40,498 nt of DNA, from positions 1 to 40,498 of IMG/VR virus record IMGVR_UViG_3300037070_006168, one strand, 5' to 3'. The stretch comes from a virus. Each line of letters starts with the position of its first letter. Position 1 is the first letter of the stretch. Below the pieces are notes generated by a model. The model worked only from the letters and a program-made list of their open reading frames with translations. It was not told where the DNA came from and did no database searches. This document shows positions 33,830 through 40,498 of the stretch, piece by piece. The position numbers and the translations under genes are program-made.

Positions 33830-36800
33830 GTGGGCGTCATCGCCGAAGAGACGGTTCGCATCACAGCGGATAGCTCGGCGTTCAAGAAGGACGTGACGAG
33901 CGGCGTCGGCGCCGGCCTCAAGACGATCGGCGTCGTGGCGGGCGCGGCGGCGCTCGGCGGCGTCGCGCTTCTCGGCAAGGGACTGATGGACGGCGTGAAG
34001 GCCGCCGCCGAGCATCAGGCGATGCTCGCGCAGCTCCAGACGGGCATCAAGAGCATGGGCGGCGCGTCGAACGTCACTGCCGGTCACCTCGTCGGGATGA
34101 GCGACAAGATCGAGAAGATGAGCGGCGTGGACGACCTCGCCGTGCAGAGCGGCGAGAGCATGCTCCTCACGTTCGGGAACATCAAGAACGGCGTCGGCGC
34201 CGGGAACCAGGTGTTCGACGAGGCGACGATGGCCGTGACCGACCTGAGCGTCCGCATGGGCGGTGACATGAAGGGCGCAGCGATCCAGGTCGGCAAGGCG
34301 CTGAACGACCCGGTGAAGGGCGTGAGCGCGTTGACGAGGGTTGGCGTGTCGTTCACCGAGGGCCAGAAAGCCTCGATCAAGGCGATGGTCGCGCACGGCA
34401 ACACCGCCGGCGCGCAGAAACTCATCCTCGGCGAGCTACAGAAGGAGTTCGGCGGCGCGGCGAAGGCGGCGGGCGGCACGATGGCCGGGCAGGTGAACAT
34501 CCTCAAGGCGCATCTCGAAGACCTCGAACAGTCGATAGGCGAGAAAATCCTGCCGATCCTGATGCAGCTCGTCGCGTGGGCGATCGCGAACTGGCCGCGC
34601 TTCGCGGCCGTCGCCGGGCAGGCCGTGCGCGTGCTCATCTCGGTCTGGACGGGCTCGCTGCTGCCGGCGCTCAAGACCGGCTTCGCCGTCATGAAGACGA
34701 TCGTGACGGTGCTCGCGGAGCTGATCGGCTGGCTGAACCAGAACCGTGACGTGGCGGCGGCGGTCGGCGCCGCGATCGGCGTGATGGCCGCCGGGTTCGT
34801 GATCTGGACGGCGGCGGTCAAGGTCGCCTCGATCGCGACGAAGGCGTACGCCGCCATCCAGGCGATCCTCAACGTGACGATGATGGGGTTCCCCGTGATC
34901 CTGATCGTCGTCGGCATCGCCGCGCTCGTCGCCGCGCTGATCCTGCTCTACACGCGCTGCGAGACGGCGCGCAACATCATGAACGCCGCGTTCGAGGTGA
35001 TCAAGACGGTCGCGACGACTGCCATGGCGGTGATCCGGAGCGTGATCACCGTCGCGATCGACTTCGTGCTCGCGCACTGGAAAGAGGTCTGGGGCGTGCT
35101 CGCGCCTTTCGTGACGACCGCTCTCAACGTCGTCGTCACTCTCATCACCGGCTGGGTGAACGTGATCAAGGGCGTGATCGCCGTGTTCCGCGCGATGCTC
35201 GCCGGCGACTGGGGCGCCGCGTGGACGGCGCTCGTCGGCATCGTCACGACGATCCTCAACACGATCAAGACCGTCATCGTGCAGATCATCACCGGTATCG
35301 GCCCGAGCGTCCTCGCCGGCGCGACCGCGATCGGCACGGTGATCTGGACGGGCATCAAGACCGTCGTCACGCTGCTGCCGCAACTCCCGGGCCTCGTCAT
35401 CGGCCTGCTCACGACGGCGCTCACGGCCGTCGCGACCGCCGAGCTGACCGTCGCGAAGCTCATCGCGGAGGCGATCTGGAACGGCATCAAGACCGTCGCG
35501 GGACTGCTCGGCGCGCTCGGAGGGATACTCACCGGCGCCGTCGGCTCGGCTATCAACTCAGCGACGGGCGCGGCGACCGGAGCGGCCGGTCGTATCGCGA
35601 GCGCGATCTGGAACGGCATCAAGACGGTCGGCGAAAAGATGGCCGGCCTGGGGAACCTGCTGATGGACAAGGTCAGCGCCGGCATACAGGCAACCCTGAC
35701 CATGGCCCTCGGCATGGCCAGGGGCATCGGCGCTGCGATCAAGGACGGCATCATCAATGGCCTCGGTGACATAGCCGGTGCCATTGGCGACAAGGTGAAC
35801 GCTGCGCTGGACAAGGGCCGCGCGCTGATCGCCAAGGCGAACATCTTCGGGTCGCCGTCGAAGCTCTGGGCGGACACGATCGGCAAGCCGCTCGGCGAGG
35901 GAGTCGTCAAGGGCGCCGAGGACGGGCTGGCGCTGCTCGGACCGAAGATGACGGCGGCGATCGGCGTGATGCACACAAAGCTCGTCGCGGACGTGAAGAA
36001 GAACAGCAAGCCGGTCGGCGAGGCGTTCGGCTCGTGGGTTACGGCCGCGAAGGGCAAGATGGACGCGAACTTCGATGCGATCAGCGCGAGCCTGAGCGCG
36101 AAGCTCACGGCGCTGCAGGCGAAGCTGGCGACGCAGCAGGCCAAGCTGACGCCCACGGAGTCGATCATCAAGGCGAACGAGCTACAGGCGGCGGCGGCGA
36201 AGCTGCAGGGCGACGTTGACGCGGCGCTCGTGAAGATCCGCTCGCTGCCGGCCGCGCACGCGGCGGTCTGGGCCGAGCTGCTCGCGTCGCAGGCGAAGAA
36301 CATGGCGAGCCTGCAGGCCACGCTGCAATCGTCTAAGGACACCGCGATCCTCGCCGGCAACACGTTCAATAAGGGCATGGCGGCGGCAGCGGCCGACCCG
36401 CTAGCCCTCACGCTCATCTCGGCGCAGAAGAACTTCGACGCCGTGAAGCTCCAGTTCGACCAGGGCCTCGTGACCGAGGCCGCGTTCGTCGCCTCGGCGG
36501 ACGCGCTCGACGCGGCGCGGCTCGTCGCGAAGGACGACGCGAACGCGCTCTCGCTGCTCGCCGACTACAACACGTACACCGCAGCGATCGCGCAGCAGAC
36601 GGCGGCGGGCACGGCGATCACGACGCAGGAAGCGGCGGACGCGGCCGCGCAGGCCGCGGCGAAGGCCGGGTTTGCCGCCGAGGACGCGACCGCGCAAGAG
36701 GGCTACAACGTCGCGCAGCGCGCGCAGCTCGACGCGAACCTGAAGATCAAGGCCGACAAGGAGCGCGCCGCGAAGGACGCCGCGTTCACCGCACTCGGCG

Positions 36801-37330
36801 CGCACCTGACGGCCGTGTTCCAGCGCACTCAGACGCACCTGGAGAACATCCACAAGGACGCGACGGCGAAGTTCGCCGAGATGGCCCGCACCGCGAAGAC
36901 GGGCGGCGAGAACCTCGTCAACATGCTCAGCGACGGCATCAACGGCGCCATGCCTAACCTCCAATCGGCGCTCACGCGCATCGCCGGCGCGATCAAGAGC
37001 TACCTGAAAATCTCGAGCCCGACGGAGAAGGGCCCGATGAGCGACCTCGACAAGTGGTGGACGAATCTCGCGCCTACGCTCGTCGGGTCGTTCGACGGCA
37101 GCGTGGTGAAGGCCGCGCTTACGGACGCCGTGACGCCCGGCGGCGGCAGCGTCCGGCTCGGCGGTCGAGGCGCGCGCGACGCGCAGCTCAGCTTGAACGA
37201 CGCGGCGCTCATGAGTCAGATCGCCGCGCTGATCGTCGAGATACGCAAGAGCCGGTCGGGCGGCGAGGGCGGCGTCACGGTCGTCGCAACGGGAGGCGCT
37301 GACGCGGCCGTATACGCGGCGCGGCGCTGA
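33830..37330 (+). CDS. Tape measure protein
   Basis: 1166 aa from GTG 33830, directly after the chaperone extension. The N-terminal part has ADSSAFKKDVTSGVGAGLKT and the phage tape-measure domain (FDEATMAVTDLSVRMGGDMK, then VGKALNDPVKGVSALTRVGV). The middle is hydrophobic with several membrane-like helices, followed by a coiled-coil region of Ala/Lys/Gln (about 750-1000). Two 'SPSK/SPT' motifs (NIFGSPSKLWADTIG and YLKISSPTEKGPMSDL) are typical of tape measures. It sets tail length and may help DNA enter the cell. The length would fit a tail of roughly 170 nm at 0.15 nm per residue. Confidence 0.92.
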   Translation: MGVIAEETVRITADSSAFKKDVTSGVGAGLKTIGVVAGAAALGGVALLGKGLMDGVKAAAEHQAMLAQLQTGIKSMGGASNVTAGHLVGMSDKIEKMSGVDDLAVQSGESMLLTFGNIKNGVGAGNQVFDEATMAVTDLSVRMGGDMKGAAIQVGKALNDPVKGVSALTRVGVSFTEGQKASIKAMVAHGNTAGAQKLILGELQKEFGGAAKAAGGTMAGQVNILKAHLEDLEQSIGEKILPILMQLVAWAIANWPRFAAVAGQAVRVLISVWTGSLLPALKTGFAVMKTIVTVLAELIGWLNQNRDVAAAVGAAIGVMAAGFVIWTAAVKVASIATKAYAAIQAILNVTMMGFPVILIVVGIAALVAALILLYTRCETARNIMNAAFEVIKTVATTAMAVIRSVITVAIDFVLAHWKEVWGVLAPFVTTALNVVVTLITGWVNVIKGVIAVFRAMLAGDWGAAWTALVGIVTTILNTIKTVIVQIITGIGPSVLAGATAIGTVIWTGIKTVVTLLPQLPGLVIGLLTTALTAVATAELTVAKLIAEAIWNGIKTVAGLLGALGGILTGAVGSAINSATGAATGAAGRIASAIWNGIKTVGEKMAGLGNLLMDKVSAGIQATLTMALGMARGIGAAIKDGIINGLGDIAGAIGDKVNAALDKGRALIAKANIFGSPSKLWADTIGKPLGEGVVKGAEDGLALLGPKMTAAIGVMHTKLVADVKKNSKPVGEAFGSWVTAAKGKMDANFDAISASLSAKLTALQAKLATQQAKLTPTESIIKANELQAAAAKLQGDVDAALVKIRSLPAAHAAVWAELLASQAKNMASLQATLQSSKDTAILAGNTFNKGMAAAAADPLALTLISAQKNFDAVKLQFDQGLVTEAAFVASADALDAARLVAKDDANALSLLADYNTYTAAIAQQTAAGTAITTQEAADAAAQAAAKAGFAAEDATAQEGYNVAQRAQLDANLKIKADKERAAKDAAFTALGAHLTAVFQRTQTHLENIHKDATAKFAEMARTAKTGGENLVNMLSDGINGAMPNLQSALTRIAGAIKSYLKISSPTEKGPMSDLDKWWTNLAPTLVGSFDGSVVKAALTDAVTPGGGSVRLGGRGARDAQLSLNDAALMSQIAALIVEIRKSRSGGEGGVTVVATGGADAAVYAARR

Positions 37331-37491
37331 TGCGCGACCTCGTGATCATTGCGGTCGGGTACCTCGCGGGGTTCGGCGTGCGCTGGCGCATCGACGCCGT
37401 GGCCGCGTGGCGGGAGCGGAAGCGGATGGAGCACCTCGACCCGCCGAAGGCGCGGCAGTCGCAGATCGAATGGAATGAGGATCACGAGTGA
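37330..37491 (+). CDS. Small single-pass membrane-like protein (53 aa)
   Basis: ATG 37330 overlaps the tape measure stop by one base (TGATG). A weak hydrophobic segment (LVIIAVGYLAGFGV) is followed by a charged helix (RERKRMEHLDPPKARQ). The stop overlaps the next GTG. Function unknown; a membrane or tail-tip association is possible. Confidence 0.5.
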   Translation: MRDLVIIAVGYLAGFGVRWRIDAVAAWRERKRMEHLDPPKARQSQIEWNEDHE

Positions 37492-39764
37492 GCGGCCAGC
37501 TTGCGTTCCTCGACGTGAACGGGCACGAGGTCGCGAACAGCTACCGCACGGCGAGCTACATGCAGCGCGGCCTCGCGGCGATCAACTGGACGGTGCCCGA
37601 CCTCGGCTGCCTCGTCCTCGCGCGCGAGGTCGGCGGCGTCTCGCCGTTCGTCTCGCCGAGCGCTGACCCGGCGCCGTGGTACGACGCGGCGATCGCGGAG
37701 AGCGCCGAGTTCCTCGGCCTGTACCTGACGGAGCTCGACTTCCAGTCCACGGTGACGCTGCGGTCGATCAAGCAGCGGTTCGGCGGCGTCGGCGGTGGCA
37801 CGATCAGCTTCGAGCAGTCCGCCGCTCGGGGGTGTGTCGCGGCTGGGTACCTGATCGCCTCGTCGTGCGCGGGGTTGGAGTACGGGCGGCATTGGCTCGC
37901 GGCGCAGCTCGGCGAGAGCGTCTCGGGCGCCTGCGAACTCGTGTCGCTGCGCGTGCGGGACTCCTGCCCGCCGGACAACGGTTTGAACGATGAGCGGGGC
38001 GAGTGGATTCTGTACGACGCGGCGCTCGTGGACGGCGTGAAACGGACGGATAACTCGCCGGCGTGCTGCGACTACGACGGCATCGGCTTCGCGCTCGCCG
38101 GGCAGTCGCCGTACCTGTTCAAGCGCACCGGCGTCGCGAGCGCGCCCGTCGAGATAGGCCAGGCGGGCGGGCTGATGGTGCCCGTCCCGGCGATCCTCGA
38201 CACGTTCGTGCGGGCGAATCAGGGCCCGCCGCCGACCGGCTGGACGGGCTCGACGTTCCAGGGCGAGGGGAACACTCTGCGCGTCCTCGCGAACGTGCTG
38301 GACAACAGCGTGCACACGAACGGCACGCAGGGCTCGGCGCACTGGTCGGCTGCGCAGTACGGGCCGAGCGTCGCCGCTACCGTCGTCGTCCCGACGCGGG
38401 TCAACAATGGCGCGTTCGAGATACGCGCCCGCGTGATCAACCCGGCGACCGCGAACGCTGCTGGCTGCTACGCGCGGATCATGTTCGGCGCCGGCGCCGG
38501 GCTGGACTCGTGGCAGCTCGGCAGGCGGTCGGTGACCTGGGCGCCGCAGACCACGTGGACGTACAACAGCGGCAGCGGCCAGACGTTCGCGAGCGGTGAC
38601 ACGTTCGCGCTGCTCTGCCGCGGCACGATGCTGAGCCTGTGGCGCAAGCCGAGCGGCGGGCAGTGGACGCGCATCGCGCACGCGTACGACCCGACGACGC
38701 CCGCCGCCGGGTACGTCGGCCTCGCGTTCTACGAGACGACGGCGACGCAGACGCTCGGCGCGTTCGGCGCTGGCACGCTCACGAACGGCGACGTGTACCC
38801 CACGGACATAGTGAACGTCACGATCCCCGCCAGCAAGACGCGGATCGGGTCGCCGCTGATCACGCTCGTCGCCGACTCGACTGTGCTCGACAAAGTGAGC
38901 GTCGGCAACGTCCGCATCCAGCTCAAGCAGTACGACGAGTGCGACGAAACGGACGCCTTCGGCAGCAACAGCATCCCTGCGAGCTGGTACCAGACCTCGG
39001 CGCTGTACGCGATCAGCGGCGGCAAACTGAAGCCGGCCGGGACGGGCGCGCGCCTGATCCGCCGCAGCCGGGACGGCACGCTGGCGGGGATCGTGCAGTA
39101 CCCGGGCGGCAAGGTCGAGGCGGCGGTCACGCTCGGCTCGACGCTGACGAACGGCACGTGGGGAGTGACGCTCGACGGAACGCAGGGATTCACGGCTCGG
39201 ATCAGCACTCCTGCGGCGACGTTCGCGATCCTCAACTACCTCGGCCAGGTGCTCGACAGCGTGCCGTTCACGCCCGTCGCGAGCGCGACGTACCGCATCA
39301 TCCTGGAGGCGCTGCCGGTCACGGCGACGACTTGGGACGTGCGCGCCTACCTCGTTGATCAGGCTCTCCCGACGATCATGGCGACGCGACCGCTGCGCGC
39401 CGCGACCGCGATCGGGCTCGGGCCGTACTTCGCGCCGGGCATCACGAGCATCGCGGCGGACGTGACGGAGGCCTGGGACTCGTTCTACGCCGTGGACTAC
39501 TCCGACCCGACCGGCTGGATGAGTTTCGCGATCCCTCCCGGCACGATGGTCATCGACGTAGCGCGGCGCACGGCGGTCTTCACGCCGAAGGGCTCGCTCG
39601 TCTCGATCGACGGGACGCAGTACATCAGCACGCCGAGCGGCACGCCGCTCTACTGGCCTGACGTGGAGCCGAACAGCGGGCCGGGCTGCGTGCAGGTCTA
39701 CGCGACCTCGACGCAGAACCCGGGCGCGCTCCTGTCGGTCGCGTTGCAATCGAGGACGCGATGA
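37488..39764 (+). CDS. Distal-tail-like minor tail protein with inserted beta-sandwich domains
   Basis: 758 aa from GTG 37488 (GTGA overlap). Residues 1-235 resemble a distal tail protein: LAFLDVNGHEVANSYRTASY, then WYDAAIAESAEFLGLYLTEL. A LamG-like domain (about 236-432, ILDTFVRANQGPPPTGWTGS ... LSLWRKPSGGQWTRIAHAYD) and a second sandwich (about 484-680) are inserted, after which a Dit-like end follows (MVIDVARRTAVFTPKGS, TPLYWPDVEP). It would form the ring at the tail tip, with the inserted domains possibly binding host glycans. The position after the tape measure agrees. Confidence 0.78.
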   Translation: MSGQLAFLDVNGHEVANSYRTASYMQRGLAAINWTVPDLGCLVLAREVGGVSPFVSPSADPAPWYDAAIAESAEFLGLYLTELDFQSTVTLRSIKQRFGGVGGGTISFEQSAARGCVAAGYLIASSCAGLEYGRHWLAAQLGESVSGACELVSLRVRDSCPPDNGLNDERGEWILYDAALVDGVKRTDNSPACCDYDGIGFALAGQSPYLFKRTGVASAPVEIGQAGGLMVPVPAILDTFVRANQGPPPTGWTGSTFQGEGNTLRVLANVLDNSVHTNGTQGSAHWSAAQYGPSVAATVVVPTRVNNGAFEIRARVINPATANAAGCYARIMFGAGAGLDSWQLGRRSVTWAPQTTWTYNSGSGQTFASGDTFALLCRGTMLSLWRKPSGGQWTRIAHAYDPTTPAAGYVGLAFYETTATQTLGAFGAGTLTNGDVYPTDIVNVTIPASKTRIGSPLITLVADSTVLDKVSVGNVRIQLKQYDECDETDAFGSNSIPASWYQTSALYAISGGKLKPAGTGARLIRRSRDGTLAGIVQYPGGKVEAAVTLGSTLTNGTWGVTLDGTQGFTARISTPAATFAILNYLGQVLDSVPFTPVASATYRIILEALPVTATTWDVRAYLVDQALPTIMATRPLRAATAIGLGPYFAPGITSIAADVTEAWDSFYAVDYSDPTGWMSFAIPPGTMVIDVARRTAVFTPKGSLVSIDGTQYISTPSGTPLYWPDVEPNSGPGCVQVYATSTQNPGALLSVALQSRTR

Positions 39765-40498
39765 CGCAGATTGCGGCGGCGCCGGCGTCGATTCGCGCCG
39801 TTTCGCGGCTCGGCTGCGGCGTGCCGCGCGCCGAGGTCTGGAGCCGAGGCGGCTTGGCGCGGTTCCTCGACCTGCCGACGATCACGTCCTGCTCGTGGGG
39901 ACGCGTCTCGAACGATACGAGCCTCGGCGCGGTGACGATCGACGGCCAGTCGGTGAGCGCCGACCCGGCGTGCTGCTCGACGCTGCGGCAGGTGCGGCCG
40001 TGGAAGCACGAGCTGCACATCTACCGCGACGACCTGCTGGTCTGGTGCGGGCCGATTGTCGAGGTGGAGCTGGCCGGCGACGCGATCAGCCTGCGCGCTC
40101 GTGACCTGTCGGCGTGGCTCGACCACCGGTTCGTGCACACCACGCACGACTACGGCGGGCAGAGCGTCAACTCGGGCGATACGGATACGACGACGATCTT
40201 CACCGACCTCGTGAACGACGCGATGCTGCCCGACCCGAGCCCGAACCTGCTGCTGAACCTCGTTGACGTGAGCAACGTGCTCGCGGCCGGCACGTACACG
40301 CCGGGCAGCTTCAAGGCGATCGGCCCGACGATCCGCGACCTCGCGAAAGGCACGATCGACTGGTACGTGAAGCAGCGCACCCTGACGTACGGCGGCAAGG
40401 GCAAGCCGACCGGCGACGACGCGACGAGCATCGCGCTCGTCAATCCCGTGTTCGAGGTCGATACGGCCGGCTGGGTGAGCGCGTCGCCGTCGAACCCG
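39761..40498 (+). CDS. Minor tail/baseplate hub protein (3' truncated by window)
   Basis: Open from ATG 39761 (ATGA overlap) to the end of the window; 246 codons are seen. VSRLGCGVPRAEVWSRGGLA, then CSWGRVSNDTSLGAVTIDGQ, LLVWCGPIVEVELAGDAISL and RDLSAWLDHRF resemble hub-like minor tail proteins next to the distal tail protein in actinobacteriophages. Near the cut end, NPVFEVDTAGW looks like the start of a carbohydrate-binding sandwich domain. Full length and C-terminal domains cannot be seen. Confidence 0.7.
   Translation, partial: MTQIAAAPASIRAVSRLGCGVPRAEVWSRGGLARFLDLPTITSCSWGRVSNDTSLGAVTIDGQSVSADPACCSTLRQVRPWKHELHIYRDDLLVWCGPIVEVELAGDAISLRARDLSAWLDHRFVHTTHDYGGQSVNSGDTDTTTIFTDLVNDAMLPDPSPNLLLNLVDVSNVLAAGTYTPGSFKAIGPTIRDLAKGTIDWYVKQRTLTYGGKGKPTGDDATSIALVNPVFEVDTAGWVSASPSNP

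Noticed and set aside
37482-39749. 755-codon minus-strand frame opposite the distal-tail-like gene
   Set aside because: Arg/Ala/Val-rich composition with no recognisable domain, fully overlapped by a well-supported gene.

Overview
The window is a 40.5 kb, very GC-rich (about two-thirds GC or more by eye) piece of the genome of a tailed phage with a long non-contractile tail (siphovirus). It reads like an actinobacteriophage or an uncultured relative: GTG starts are common, genes overlap as ATGA/GTGA, the capsid, tape-measure and tail genes are of HK97/siphovirus type, and several genes seem to start without a leader. No integrase, tRNA, CRISPR array or lysis gene was seen. Coding is almost continuous; no gap exceeds 300 bases. 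The host cannot be named from the sequence.

Layout. (1) 1-2677: small regulators and the packaging module (small terminase at 418, large terminase at 1286). (2) 2687-9629: a tightly overlapping plus-strand operon that interrupts the usual terminase-portal order. It encodes two ParB/Srx-fold proteins, an FkbM methyltransferase, two GT2 glycosyltransferases, a GT-B (GT4) glycosyltransferase, a protein resembling the TET-associated glycosyltransferases, a PIG-L type deacetylase and several small zinc-ribbon proteins. A perfect 13-bp hairpin closes it. (3) 9632-10537: two minus-strand genes. (4) 10633-11864: a TET/JBP-type 2-oxoglutarate dioxygenase and a DUF1360 membrane protein. (5) 11944-17074: portal, MuF-protease fusion, second half of the protease and an extra glycosyltransferase. 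(6) 17135-18375: a minus-strand four-gene operon containing a secreted four-cysteine protein. (7) 18577-21883: major capsid protein, second capsid-like protein and a putative tail-tube protein. (8) 21880-25307: small virion or fibre proteins. (9) 25312-30933: a 1873-residue protein built from nearly 70 copies of a roughly 20-residue Ser/Thr-rich repeat. (10) 30944-40498: head-tail adaptor and neck, tail-assembly chaperones with a probable -1 frameshift, tape measure, distal-tail-like protein and the start of another tail protein.

How it fits together. The most interesting system is the apparent DNA hypermodification pathway in regions 2-4. A TET dioxygenase would oxidise 5-methylcytosine in phage DNA to 5-hydroxymethylcytosine. 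A TAGT-like enzyme would attach a first sugar, other glycosyltransferases could extend it, the PIG-L enzyme could de-N-acetylate an amino sugar, and the FkbM enzyme could O-methylate the glycan. The cytosine C5-methyltransferase that should supply 5mC is not in this window. The enzyme families are recognised from motifs; the order of steps and the sugar chemistry are inference.

Regulation. TAGACTCG-like -10 elements recur at gene junctions, several built on the TAG stop codon of the upstream gene. Two minus-strand operons share a 24-bp promoter-like element (22/24 identical). Three plus-strand genes (10633, 16121, 30944) begin 6-7 nt after a TAnnnT hexamer, as expected for leaderless mRNAs.
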